Positions 1 through 8,045 of a stretch of DNA of 64,000 bases are shown here, in pieces (within the stretch, counting starts at the first letter, position 1; each line of letters starts with the position of its first letter). Below the pieces are notes generated by a model that worked only from the letters and a program-made list of their open reading frames with translations, did no database searches and was not told where the DNA came from. A program made the translations under genes and the position numbers. The stretch is from the NCBI RefSeq assembly GCF_002483315.1, contig NZ_DLHR01000016.1, positions 1 through 64,000 of the forward strand, in the 5' to 3' direction. Origin of the DNA: Flavobacterium sp. UBA7663 (GTDB lineage: Bacteria; Bacteroidota; Bacteroidia; Flavobacteriales; Flavobacteriaceae).

Positions 1-40
1 TGGTGCAACGCCACTGAGAGCAAGGCTCATAACGTTAGCC
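1..40 (+). repeat. Partial attC-like site (right half), cut by the window start
   Basis: The first 30 bases closely match 2663-2687, the right half of the attC-like palindrome at 2563-2702: both contain GGTGCAA, a one-base-variable position, then GCCACTGAGAGCAAG. It ends with a core GTTAGCC at 34-40, whose reverse complement GGCTAAC opens the next palindrome at 1908. This implies another cassette to the left of the window. Seen directly; the attC reading is inference. Confidence 0.65.
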
Positions 41-2033
41 GTCAGTTTAAAACCGAACCGTAAATTAGACTTTATTATCAAATGGAATTTCAAAGCTTAG
101 ATGAATATTATGATTACCTTGAAAAAGATACAAATTTTCAGTATTTAGATTTAAACACATATAAATATATCACTGCTTTACGAGATAAAACAGAAGATGA
201 TAACACAAAAAAGTTATGTTCTTATGAATTGTTTTTTGCAGACTTTTCAATAGAAAACGGTTTACACGTTCCAAAATTTCAAATCGGTGATAACGCTTAT
301 CCTTCATTGGAATTATTTGACGATAATTTTGAGTACATTAAAACAAGGGCAAATAAAGCACAAAACCAAAAATACAAAGCAAAATATAATCATTTACTCT
401 GGTTAAGCCCACAAAAACACATTGAATTTGCGAAAAATGCAATTGAAAGTTATTTACTGCTGTTGCAAAATTCTTCGTTTTCAGTAGATGATAATCTACA
501 ATGCTATTCTTTTGGTAAGTATTATAAAAACCTCTTTGTTCTAAGCCAAAAAGTAAACTACAAAAAAGATGAAATTATCTCATATTTTGTTTCGCTATTA
601 GAAAGTGAAAAGCTAAATGATTTTACCAAATATTCCTTAATGGAATTTGTTGTTGAAAATGGGAAAAATATTGATGCTTCTGTAAAACAAACATTCTTTG
701 ATTATTCAAAAAACAGGATTAGCAACTTGACAGATAGAGAATTAGAAAGTTATCTAAATCTTCTTGTTCTTTTAAGTCAGAAACTCAACATCTCGACTAG
801 TGAATTTCACGAAAAATTGGGCGATTATCATATTTCCCAACTTGAAAATGAAAAAAACAAAGGTTTTATAGCTCATCATTATTATACAAACGCGTTAGAA
901 GAATATAAGAAAGCGAATATTAAAGAAAAAAATGAGCAGACAGCCGTTTTATTAGAGCAAGCGAAAAAGACAATTGACCTTAAAAAAGTTTCATTTGAAC
1001 TTAAAGACGAAAAAATAAATGAAGCCTTAAATCAATGGTGGGATTTTACAAAGAAAAAAATTGACTATGTAATTGAAAATGGAAATGATAAAGAAATATA
1101 TCAGTATCTAATTTTGGAGCAATTGTTTCCTAAAGCTGATGTTTTAAAAGAAGAGATTAGACCTATTATGCTCGATTTAGTTTCTACAATGACCTTTGAC
1201 ATCAATAAAAATATCAGCAAAAGTAAAACAGGTGGTATCAACCCCTATTATATTCATATAAATAATTTTTCTATTAATCATATTGGGCTTGTTGCTTCAA
1301 AAGGTTTTAAAAGCGGTAAATTTTCTTTTGAAAGTTTAATAAACTACTTCAAGAATGACTCTTGGTACGGACAAGATTTTACTTATTTGGATACAAATAA
1401 CGAAACACAAGGATTTAATTGGATTGAATTACTTACTCCAGCATTACAAAGCTTCTTTGTTCAAACAGAAATTGATTTAAAAACAAATAGTCATAATCCA
1501 CAAGGCTACATTTTAGCATTAGACAATTTAGTGCTGAAATTTGAAGGTTTACTGCGTGAGTTCTCAAGAATGATTGGTGCTCAGACAATAGAAATTAAAG
1601 ACAACGGGACAGAAGAAAGGATTGGTTTCGACAAATTATTGGATAATGAAAAGCTAAAGGTATTGATTCCTGAAGACGATATTGCCTTTTTTAAATATCT
1701 GTTTACATCAAACGGAATGAATTTAAGAAACAATGTTGCTCATTGCTTTTTTACGACTAAAAATTATTCATCAGCGGTTATGCTTTTGCTCATTGTGGCA
1801 TTATTAAGACTTGGTAATTATAAACTTGAAACTAAAACAAATGAATCATAAAATAGAAAAGTCTACGCTTACGACCGACAAACCAGCGGACAAAAAGAAC
1901 ACCGAACGGCTAACAGCCGCTTTGCAAAAGCGGGGGTTTCGTGCTTCTATGAAAGTGAAGTGCTAAATTCAAGCTTTGTGCATCTAATGAAGTTTAGTGT
2001 TGAAAATCCCCGCCTTCGCAAAGCGGCAAAACG
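35..2033 (+). mobile_element. Integron-like gene cassette 1
   Basis: The segment from the core GTTAGCC (34-40) to the core of the next palindrome (GTAAGC, 2033-2038) holds one ORF on the plus strand followed by an attC-like palindrome. The palindrome starts with GGCTAAC, the exact reverse complement of the core that opens this cassette. That relationship is expected for integron cassettes, because the two half-cores derive from one attC in the circular form. No integrase gene is visible in the window. Confidence 0.6.
82..1851 (+). CDS. Cassette-borne protein with C-terminal DUF4209/HEPN-like RNxxxH motif
   Basis: A 589-residue, largely helical, Lys/Glu/Asn-rich protein without signal peptide or membrane segments, so probably cytoplasmic. 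Near the C-terminus residues 549-554 read RNNVAH, followed by Cys and a hydrophobic helix. The DUF4209 family is described by a conserved RNxxxHG motif of HEPN type; here the final Gly is Cys. HEPN domains occur in RNases of toxin-antitoxin and phage-defence systems, but no nuclease activity can be claimed from the sequence. The ATG at 82 is the natural start, about 40 bases after the cassette core. It is the only ORF of cassette 1. Function unknown; the family call is moderate, the ORF itself is certain. Confidence 0.7.
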   Translation: MEFQSLDEYYDYLEKDTNFQYLDLNTYKYITALRDKTEDDNTKKLCSYELFFADFSIENGLHVPKFQIGDNAYPSLELFDDNFEYIKTRANKAQNQKYKAKYNHLLWLSPQKHIEFAKNAIESYLLLLQNSSFSVDDNLQCYSFGKYYKNLFVLSQKVNYKKDEIISYFVSLLESEKLNDFTKYSLMEFVVENGKNIDASVKQTFFDYSKNRISNLTDRELESYLNLLVLLSQKLNISTSEFHEKLGDYHISQLENEKNKGFIAHHYYTNALEEYKKANIKEKNEQTAVLLEQAKKTIDLKKVSFELKDEKINEALNQWWDFTKKKIDYVIENGNDKEIYQYLILEQLFPKADVLKEEIRPIMLDLVSTMTFDINKNISKSKTGGINPYYIHINNFSINHIGLVASKGFKSGKFSFESLINYFKNDSWYGQDFTYLDTNNETQGFNWIELLTPALQSFFVQTEIDLKTNSHNPQGYILALDNLVLKFEGLLREFSRMIGAQTIEIKDNGTEERIGFDKLLDNEKLKVLIPEDDIAFFKYLFTSNGMNLRNNVAHCFFTTKNYSSAVMLLLIVALLRLGNYKLETKTNES

Positions 2034-2038
2034 TAAGC
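1908..2038 (+). repeat. attC-like imperfect palindrome between cassettes 1 and 2
   Basis: A 131-bp imperfect inverted repeat. The outer arms are GCCGCTTTGC (1916-1925) and GCAAAGCGGC (2018-2027), a perfect 10-bp complement. Inner arms are GCGGGG (1930-1935) and CCCCGC (2008-2013). The left end is GGCTAAC (1908-1914), complementary to the core at 34-40; the right end is AACGTAAGC, with the core GTAAGC at 2033-2038. Size, folded architecture and core relationships fit an integron attC site. Confidence 0.7.
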
Positions 2039-2696
2039 AATTTTAGAAAAACTATGAACCGTAAATTTATTATTGAACTTTTTGACGAAACAGAAGTTAA
2101 AGCATTACCTATTCATTATAAAACTTTGGAATACTTTGAGGGTTTTGTAATCGAAAATGTAATCAAGAAATTTAAAATAATTGAAAATAGTAAATGGACC
2201 CATAGTTTCGGAATATTTTTTGACTCTTGTGATTATAAAAATATACCTGAACACATAAAAAGTTTTGACGGAATTGAAAAAAGTTTAGTAATTCTTCCGC
2301 CACATACATTTTCAAAAGAAGCTATTAAAGGTTATAATGTTCAATTTTTTGCTTCAAAAATAAAAGATAACCCAAATGGTGAATTTATTGGATTTTGTGA
2401 AATGATGTTAGACTTTATAGAAACATTTTTTGTTCTTAATTATAAAAAAATAAGCGAATTAGATTTCAAAGAAATTCGAAAAAATGTTGACTGGGAATAT
2501 CTTAAATCTATTAAATATCCAGCTGATTTGAAAGACCAACATTTCGTAGGAAGATAAAAACTGCTTACAACAGCGGTTTGCTTCAATGGCTACTTCCAGA
2601 TTTTCCTACGGAAAATCCGCTGCTGAATGGAATGTTTTGTTATATTCGTAATGGTTTGGTGTTGGTGCAATGCCACTGAGAGCAAGCCGCGAAACG
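2034..2696 (+). mobile_element. Integron-like gene cassette 2 (last of the array)
   Basis: About 660 bp from the core GTAAGC (2033-2038) to the core GTTAAAA (2696-2702), with one plus-strand ORF and a terminal palindrome. That palindrome opens with GCTTAC (2563-2568), the exact reverse complement of the core that opens this cassette. Beyond 2702 no further palindrome is found and a housekeeping-type gene on the other strand follows, so the array appears to end here. Confidence 0.6.
2054..2557 (+). CDS. Cassette-borne hypothetical protein
   Basis: A 167-residue protein of unknown function. The frame is open from a GTG at 1997, but that lies inside the attC-like palindrome; the ATG at 2054 (MNRKFIIELF) sits just downstream of the cassette core and is preferred. 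The protein is Lys/Phe/Ile-rich, has no signal peptide or obvious membrane span and no motif I recognise. It has the typical profile of an orphan integron cassette gene: single, small, co-oriented with its attC-like site and lacking obvious homology. The ORF ends 5 bases before the next palindrome. Confidence 0.7.
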   Translation: MNRKFIIELFDETEVKALPIHYKTLEYFEGFVIENVIKKFKIIENSKWTHSFGIFFDSCDYKNIPEHIKSFDGIEKSLVILPPHTFSKEAIKGYNVQFFASKIKDNPNGEFIGFCEMMLDFIETFFVLNYKKISELDFKEIRKNVDWEYLKSIKYPADLKDQHFVGR

Positions 2697-2702
2697 TTAA
2701 AA
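2563..2702 (+). repeat. attC-like imperfect palindrome closing cassette 2
   Basis: About 140 bp. The outer arms are GCGGTTTGCT (2573-2582) and AGCAAGCCGC (2681-2690), 9 of 10 complementary; the next segment, CAATGGC (2584-2590) against GCCACTG, continues the pairing imperfectly. The left end GCTTAC (2563-2568) mirrors the cassette core at 2033-2038; the right end has core GTTAAAA at 2696. Its right half is almost identical to positions 1-25. Confidence 0.7.
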
Positions 2703-2751
2703 TTCAAACTAAAAAGCTGTTTATGGCTACTCGCCATTTTTAAAGTATAAC

Positions 2752-2785
2752 AAAAAAAGCCAAAACTTACATTCTGGCTTTTTTG
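2752..2785. terminator. Bidirectional hairpin downstream of the SIMPL gene
   Basis: Arms AAAAAGCCA (2754-2762) and TGGCTTTTT (2775-2783) with A-run and T-run flanks, placed 17 bases beyond the stop of the minus-strand SIMPL gene. Confidence 0.7.
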
Positions 2786-2801
2786 CTTTTAAACTACTTT
2801 C

Positions 2802-3494
2802 TTATTCTAACACAAAAGAAACGGATACATTTGAAATAATCTCAATTTCTCCAATAGCTAAAGTTTCTTGTGGCATTGCGCTTCCGTCAGCCATTGCCAT
2901 AGTTTTCATTTCGGGATACACTGGTCGTGGGTAATTTGTGAACGAGTTGTCTGAAATTACTAACGCCTTCCCTACTTTTTGCCCTGCTAAAACTGAAACG
3001 TAATCTTCTGCTTTTTGTTTGGCATCTATCATCGCTTTCTTGCGCGCTTGGCTTTCGTATTCTTTAATTTTAGACGATTTGAATTCTACGCCTTGTATCG
3101 AATTGATGCCGCTATCTACCAAATCCATCATTAACTTATCGTATTTAGACAAATCTTTCAAATGAATTGAAATGGTTTGATTGGCTACGTAATTGTATTT
3201 TTTAGTGTTATAATCGTAGTTCTTATACAAATTCACACGTTGCGTTTGATAATCAGCCGTTGGAATACCACGTTGCTTGATTAACTTTAGTACTTTATCT
3301 ACGATTTCATCGTTTTTCTTTTTTACTTCGGCTGCATCTTTTCCAGTGTTTTCTACGGCTACTGTAATTAAAGCTTCATCCGGTGTAACCTTAATTTTTC
3401 CTTCTCCCGAAACGCTAATTTGCGGAACTGTTTTTACTTCTTGTGCTTGTACCATACCTGCTGAGAATAATAGTATCATTACTAAATTTTTCAT
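2802..3494 (-). CDS. SIMPL (DUF541/YggE-like) domain protein, secreted
   Basis: A 230-residue protein. Residues 1-17 form a signal peptide (MKNLVMILLFSAGMVQA) followed by QE, so it is exported to the periplasm or cell surface. The mature part has the SIMPL/YggE layout: an opening ISVSGEGKIKVTPDEA strand, a middle VANQTISIHLKDL segment and a helical ARKKAMIDAKQKAEDY stretch. E. coli YggE and BP26 of Brucella are family members; the family is linked to stress and oligomeric envelope structures, but its molecular role is unsettled. Monocistronic as far as seen, with a terminator hairpin just downstream. Family call is firm, function is not. Confidence 0.9.
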   Translation of the reverse strand: MKNLVMILLFSAGMVQAQEVKTVPQISVSGEGKIKVTPDEALITVAVENTGKDAAEVKKKNDEIVDKVLKLIKQRGIPTADYQTQRVNLYKNYDYNTKKYNYVANQTISIHLKDLSKYDKLMMDLVDSGINSIQGVEFKSSKIKEYESQARKKAMIDAKQKAEDYVSVLAGQKVGKALVISDNSFTNYPRPVYPEMKTMAMADGSAMPQETLAIGEIEIISNVSVSFVLE

Positions 3495-3560
3495 AATCTT
3501 AATATTTTAATTATTTATAGTTTTTCAAGTATTGTGCCAAAAAATCAAAAACTTAAAATT

Positions 3561-4187
3561 TTATAATTTATTCATCTTTTGTAAGAAAAATAAAACTATA
3601 ATTGGGATCAACAAAGCTCCAACAGTTATAGGTTCTGTAGTGATTAATTGCGGATATTTTGTCAATGTAAAGGCATAACCTCCAATTGCGCCTCCAAAAT
3701 GTGCTACATGACCAATATTATCTCTTTTAGCTTTCATTCCGTAAATAGAGAAAAGTAAATAGGTAAATCCGAATATATAGCCTGGAATTAATCCATACAT
3801 ACGAATGTTTGGTTCTAATAAAATGGCGCTGAAAATAATACCTGTAACGGCTCCAGAAGCACCAACAGCTCTATACGAATAATCATTTTTATGAAAATAG
3901 AACGTAAGTAAGTTTCCCGCAATCAAACTTCCTATATAAATGTACAAAAAATAAAGCGCACTCGTATTATAAATTACATAAGGTGCAAAAAAGTACAACG
4001 TAAACATATTAAAAAACAAATGCTGAAAATCGACATGTAAGAAACCCGAACTCAACATACGTAATTGTTCACCCGATTTGATACTACCAATATGAAATTC
4101 GTATTTTCTAAAAAAAGAAGTATCATTTATGGCTTTGTAACTCACAAGTGCATTAGCAGCTATCAAAATCAATAAAATAATGTTCAT
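3561..4187 (-). CDS. Rhomboid-family intramembrane serine protease
   Basis: A 208-residue polytopic membrane protein, close to the size of a minimal six-helix bacterial rhomboid. The catalytic Ser lies in GASGAVTG (Ser111) and the catalytic His in HVAHFGGAIGG (His163), as expected for the Ser-His dyad on TM4 and TM6. The HLFFN segment (His56 to Asn60) in TM2 matches the conserved HxxxN. It would cleave transmembrane segments of unknown substrates. It is transcribed divergently from the acyltransferase gene at 4270; the 82-bp gap holds that gene's promoter. The ATG start is followed directly by the first hydrophobic helix. Confidence 0.92.
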   Translation of the reverse strand: MNIILLILIAANALVSYKAINDTSFFRKYEFHIGSIKSGEQLRMLSSGFLHVDFQHLFFNMFTLYFFAPYVIYNTSALYFLYIYIGSLIAGNLLTFYFHKNDYSYRAVGASGAVTGIIFSAILLEPNIRMYGLIPGYIFGFTYLLFSIYGMKAKRDNIGHVAHFGGAIGGYAFTLTKYPQLITTEPITVGALLIPIIVLFFLQKMNKL

Positions 4188-4246
4188 GAAATGTATTTTT
4201 TGTAAATTTAGGAATACTTTGTCAAATTTACTTCCAAGTAAAAAAG

Positions 4247-4254
4247 TATATTTG
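4247..4254 (+). promoter_or_regulatory. -7 box TATATTTG upstream of the acyltransferase gene
   Basis: Matches the Bacteroidota -7 consensus TAnnTTTG and lies 15 bases before the ATG at 4270; a TTTG at 4218-4221 may be the -33 element, with slightly long spacing (25). Confidence 0.55.
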
Positions 4255-4269
4255 TAAAAAATTTCGCGA

Positions 4270-5151
4270 ATGCAATTATTAGTTTACATACTTATCTATC
4301 CGATATTGTGGATAATATCTATACTACCCTTTCCTGTTTTCTATTTATTATCAGATTTTGTATACTTTTTAACCTATAACATTATTGGTTACCGAAAAAA
4401 AGTAGTTCGTGATAATATTAAATTGGCATTACCTCACTTATCTGATAAAGAACGACTTACTATTGAAAAGAAATTTTACAGTCACATGTGCGACATGTTT
4501 TTAGAGATGATTAAAACCATTTCAATATCTCAAAAAGAAATTGAAAAACGATTCACTTTTAGCAATATGGAGGTGTATTATGATTTGGAGAAAAAAAATA
4601 AAAGTATTGCCTTAATGTGTGCGCATTATGCAAGTTACGAATGGGTTGTTTCTATGAATTACCACATTCACTGCAAAGGATTTGGTATTTATAAAAAATT
4701 AGCGAATCCGTATTTTGATAAATTAGTCAAACGAATCCGTTCTAAATTTAAAGCGGAGTTAATTACTACTAAAGAAACGATTCCAACTATTTCAGACAAT
4801 TACAACAACAATATCTTAAGTTTATACGGATTTGCAAGTGATCAATCGCCTAAACCTAGCTCGGCTTATCATTGGGCGCCTTTTATGGGACATGTTGTTC
4901 CTGTTCATACTGGAGCAGAAATGCTAGCCAAACGTTTTGATATGAATGTGATTTTTCTAAGAACTAAAAAAATAAAAAGAGGCTATTACCAAGCAAGCTT
5001 TGAAGTACTTTCAGAAGACGTAAAATCGGTTCCTAATTATGAAATTACTGATAAATTCTTGAAGTTAGTAGAAGAACAAATCTACGAAGCTCCCGAATTT
5101 TATTTGTGGACGCATAAAAGATGGAAACATACAAAAGAAAAAGCTCAGTAA
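4270..5151 (+). CDS. LpxL/HtrB-like lysophospholipid/lipid A acyltransferase
   Basis: A 293-residue protein with an N-terminal membrane anchor (about residues 1-38) and the HX4E acyltransferase signature HYASYE (His119, Glu124) preceded by SIALMCA. Further family blocks are the SDQSPKPSSAYHWAPFMG segment and the C-terminal FYLWTHKRWKH, typical of Bacteroidota lauroyl/myristoyl acyltransferase homologues. It should act at the inner membrane, transferring a secondary acyl chain to a lipid A precursor; exact donor and position are not predictable. Its stop codon lies inside a perfect 13-bp hairpin shared with the convergent gene. Confidence 0.9.
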   Translation: MQLLVYILIYPILWIISILPFPVFYLLSDFVYFLTYNIIGYRKKVVRDNIKLALPHLSDKERLTIEKKFYSHMCDMFLEMIKTISISQKEIEKRFTFSNMEVYYDLEKKNKSIALMCAHYASYEWVVSMNYHIHCKGFGIYKKLANPYFDKLVKRIRSKFKAELITTKETIPTISDNYNNNILSLYGFASDQSPKPSSAYHWAPFMGHVVPVHTGAEMLAKRFDMNVIFLRTKKIKRGYYQASFEVLSEDVKSVPNYEITDKFLKLVEEQIYEAPEFYLWTHKRWKHTKEKAQ

Positions 5152-5166
5152 AAACTGAGCTTTTTC
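5137..5166. terminator. Bidirectional terminator between convergent genes
   Basis: Perfect 13-bp stem, GAAAAAGCTCAGT (5137-5149) and ACTGAGCTTTTTC (5154-5166), four-base loop. It includes the stop codon of the plus-strand gene (5149-5151) and ends four bases from the stop of the minus-strand gene at 5170. Confidence 0.9.
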
Positions 5167-5169
5167 TTT

Positions 5170-6657
5170 TTATAAATTGAACCAATTGTGAACCATTTCT
5201 TTGATTTCACCTTTGGCCTTTTTGTGAACGAATTCGTTGGTTTTCGGATTGTATTCGTAATCTGTTCCCCATTCTTTATGATTAGCCGCTAATGCTTTGA
5301 TGTTTTCGCAAACAAATTCAATCTCTTCAGTTGTAGTCGTTGGGTGAATTGACATACGAATCCATCCTGGTTTTTGTATTAAATCACCTGAAGAAATTTT
5401 ACAAACTAAATCATGTGAAGTTTCTTGATCCACATGCAATAAATAGTGTCCGTAAGTACCCGCACAACTGCAACCGCCACGCGTTTGAATTCCAAATTTA
5501 TCGTTTAGTAATTTTACACCTAAATTGTAGTGTAAATCATCAATATAAAACGAAATAACTCCTAACCTATCTTGATGTTGATTCGCTAGAATATGTAAAT
5601 TATCGATATTTCCAAGAGTTTCAAAAATGTAATCTACTAACTCATGCTCTCTATCTAAAATATTTTGAACGCCCATTTTTTCCTTCAACTGAATCGCCAA
5701 AGCGGTTTTCATTACTTGCAAGAAGCCTGGAGTTCCACCATCTTCTCTATCTTCGATATTATCGATGTATTTGTGTTCGCCCCAAGGGTTTGTCCAACTT
5801 ACAGTTCCACCACCTGGACAGTCTGGAACGTTATTTTTGTATAAATTTTTATTGAAAATCAAAACTCCTGAAGTTCCAGGACCTCCTAAAAATTTATGAG
5901 GCGAAAAGAAAATCGCATCCAAATAACTTTCTGCATCTTCTGGATGCATATTAATATTCACATACGGACCTGAACAAGCGAAATCTACAAAGCAAACGCC
6001 GTTGTTTTGGTGCATTAACTTTGCTACTTCGTGATACGGAGTTCTAATTCCGGTAACGTTTGAACACGATGTAATTGAAGCAATTTTAAAACTTCTATCT
6101 TTATATTTTTCTAGTAAATTCTTTAATTCATTAACACACAACAATCCGTTTTCATCGGCTGGAATTACTACAACATCTGCAATCGTTTCTAACCAAGACG
6201 TTTGATTCGAATGGTGTTCCATATGCGAAATAAAAACGATTGGTTTTAATTCGTTTGGAATAGCCGTGAACTCCTTTAAGTTTTCTGGAATACGAAGTCC
6301 TAAAATACGTTGGAATTTATTTACTACTCCAGTCATTCCAGTTCCGTCGGTAATTAAAATATCCGAATCAGATGCGTTTACATGATGTTTGATAATATGG
6401 CGCGCTTCATGATACGCCATTGTCATTGCTGTTCCCGTAACTGAAGTTTCGGTATGTGTATTGGCTACAAAAGGACCAAAATCATTCATTAATTTCTCTT
6501 CAATTGGGCGATACAATCTTCCGCTGGCTGTCCAATCAGTATAAATGATTTTCTTTTCCCCAAAAGGCGATTGAAAACTTTGGTTGATTCCAATTATGTC
6601 CTTTCTGAACTCTTCAAAATAGCATTCTAATTGGGTTTTAGTTGTAGTAGTCGACAT
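5170..6657 (-). CDS. Class V aminotransferase-fold PLP enzyme (cysteine desulfurase-like)
   Basis: A 495-residue fold type I PLP enzyme. The Schiff-base lysine is Lys255 in SPHKFLGGPG, preceded by the cofactor Asp225 in VDFACSG; the HMEHHSNQTSW segment (about 146-155) matches the substrate/cofactor pocket His of NifS-like enzymes. A C-terminal Cys-rich RGGCSCAGTYG resembles, without being identical to, the mobile cysteine loop of cysteine desulfurases. The N-terminal 35 residues and C-terminal extension make it longer than IscS/SufS. It is the last gene of a three-gene minus-strand operon (15 bases from the gene before it). A sulfur-transfer role is possible but not shown; class V fold is certain. 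Confidence 0.85.
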   Translation of the reverse strand: MSTTTTKTQLECYFEEFRKDIIGINQSFQSPFGEKKIIYTDWTASGRLYRPIEEKLMNDFGPFVANTHTETSVTGTAMTMAYHEARHIIKHHVNASDSDILITDGTGMTGVVNKFQRILGLRIPENLKEFTAIPNELKPIVFISHMEHHSNQTSWLETIADVVVIPADENGLLCVNELKNLLEKYKDRSFKIASITSCSNVTGIRTPYHEVAKLMHQNNGVCFVDFACSGPYVNINMHPEDAESYLDAIFFSPHKFLGGPGTSGVLIFNKNLYKNNVPDCPGGGTVSWTNPWGEHKYIDNIEDREDGGTPGFLQVMKTALAIQLKEKMGVQNILDREHELVDYIFETLGNIDNLHILANQHQDRLGVISFYIDDLHYNLGVKLLNDKFGIQTRGGCSCAGTYGHYLLHVDQETSHDLVCKISSGDLIQKPGWIRMSIHPTTTTEEIEFVCENIKALAANHKEWGTDYEYNPKTNEFVHKKAKGEIKEMVHNWFNL

Positions 6658-6672
6658 TGCGTTGTATTTTAT

Positions 6673-7167
6673 TTATTCTTTCGTTTGTCTTTCGTATAAA
6701 ACCGTTTCTACCGTTTCAAAATCGGTTGGTTTTCCTTCCGAAACAAAGTATTTTATTAAAACTTGACCCCATAAATCGCCACATGAAAATTCGGCAATAA
6801 TCCATCTGTGATTTAAAACTTTAGAAGTATTAATTAAAAATGGATTTCCATCAATTGGTTCATAAGGAACAAGCGGATTTCCATTTTTATTTGCATTCAA
6901 ACTAATAAGATCTTCTTTTACTTTTATAGCAACTTTTTGATAATCTAAATTATTAGAGAAGAAATACTCTTGTGCATCTTCGTCACTTTCCAAGGAAAAA
7001 TAATTCGCATTGGCTAAAGTAGCGACAGAATCTCTCGAAGTTTTTAAATTCGCTTTTACTTTTAGTACTTCTTTATCTTTTGCGTCTAATATTTTGGTAG
7101 AATTCACATATTGAAATACATTAAACAATAACGAGAAAATCAAAGCATATAAAATTACGTTCTTCAT
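6673..7167 (-). CDS. Hypothetical membrane-anchored protein
   Basis: A 164-residue protein with one N-terminal hydrophobic segment (about residues 2-20), then a short Lys-rich probable coiled coil (LDAKDKEVLKVKANLKTSRD) and a compact soluble domain. No family recognised. It sits 5 bases downstream of the MBL hydrolase gene and 15 bases upstream of the class V aminotransferase gene, so it is most likely co-transcribed with both. The single hydrophobic segment predicts an inner-membrane anchor or an uncleaved signal; there is no lipobox Cys. Confidence 0.75.
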   Translation of the reverse strand: MKNVILYALIFSLLFNVFQYVNSTKILDAKDKEVLKVKANLKTSRDSVATLANANYFSLESDEDAQEYFFSNNLDYQKVAIKVKEDLISLNANKNGNPLVPYEPIDGNPFLINTSKVLNHRWIIAEFSCGDLWGQVLIKYFVSEGKPTDFETVETVLYERQTKE

Positions 7168-7172
7168 AAGTA

Positions 7173-7937
7173 TTAAATATTAATTTCTAAATTATCATAA
7201 GCTACAAACACATTTTCTGGCAATTTATTTTGAATTTCTTCGTGAAAACCAAACAAATGACTAATGTGCGTTAAATAAGTTGTTTTTGGACGCACCAAAG
7301 ATATGAAATGTAAAACTTCTTCTAAATTAAAATGTGTGTTATGTGGTTCTTCTCTTAAACAATTTACAACCAAAACCTTACAGTCTTTTATTTTTTCAAT
7401 CTCGGAAGCTTCCATTGTTTTTACATCTGTTAAATACACAAAATCTTGAATTCGATATCCAAAAACTTGTAACGAACCATGATAAGCATTCACAGGAATA
7501 ACAACTTCATTATTTACGGTAAATGGCTGGTCAATAATCACTTCATTTTCAGAAACTGAAGGCGCTCCTGGATATTTATTTTCGGTTTGAAAAATATAAT
7601 CAAATCGTCGTTCTAAATTTTTTAATACGCGTTCATGCGCATAAATAGCAATTGCACCTTGTTTAAAAAAGAACGGACGAATATCGTCTAAACCCGCAGT
7701 ATGATCGGCATGTTCATGAGTAAATAACAACCCATCAATTTTAGGACATTTCGAATTTAGCATTTGTTGTCTAAAATCGGGACCACAATCAATAACAATA
7801 GAAGCGTCTTCGGTTTCAATCCAAACCGAGACACGTAATCTGTTGTCTTTTTTATCTGTACTCAAGCAAACCGAGTGATGACTTCCAATTACTGGAATTC
7901 CTTGAGATGTTCCTGTTCCTAAAAAATAAATTTTCAA
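7173..7937 (-). CDS. MBL-fold metallo-hydrolase, PhnP-like
   Basis: A 254-residue metallo-beta-lactamase fold protein. The zinc motif HxHxDH is complete in THEHADHTAG (His74, His76, Asp78, His79), with IDCGPDFRQQML before it, and later ligands are likely in NAYHGS, YLTDVKT and LTHISHLFG. The N-terminus FLGTGTSQGIPVIG is characteristic of the PhnP/phosphoribosyl cyclic phosphodiesterase-like subgroup, which hydrolyses cyclic nucleotide-type phosphodiesters. No phosphonate genes are nearby, so the actual substrate is open. First gene of the three-gene operon that continues to 5170; divergent from the gene at 8046. Confidence 0.88.
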   Translation of the reverse strand: MKIYFLGTGTSQGIPVIGSHHSVCLSTDKKDNRLRVSVWIETEDASIVIDCGPDFRQQMLNSKCPKIDGLLFTHEHADHTAGLDDIRPFFFKQGAIAIYAHERVLKNLERRFDYIFQTENKYPGAPSVSENEVIIDQPFTVNNEVVIPVNAYHGSLQVFGYRIQDFVYLTDVKTMEASEIEKIKDCKVLVVNCLREEPHNTHFNLEEVLHFISLVRPKTTYLTHISHLFGFHEEIQNKLPENVFVAYDNLEINI

Positions 7938-7992
7938 AGCCTTATCTTTTGCACAAAAATAACAATAATTATGGTAGTTTTTATAAAATGAT

Positions 7993-8000
7993 TAACTTTG
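7993..8000 (+). promoter_or_regulatory. -7 box TAACTTTG
   Basis: Matches TAnnTTTG and lies 46 bases before the ATG at 8046, in the divergent spacer with the MBL hydrolase gene. It overlaps an upstream in-frame TTG (7998), which argues against that TTG as the start. Confidence 0.5.
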
Positions 8001-8045
8001 CCATTGGAGACTATTTTTTTTCCAAGTACCCCAAAATTTATTTTA

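Noticed and set aside
1997..2053. GTG start of the second cassette ORF, 19 residues upstream of the ATG
   Set aside because: This stretch is the right arm of the attC-like palindrome (2018-2038); the ATG at 2054 lies after the core and gives a normal N-terminus.
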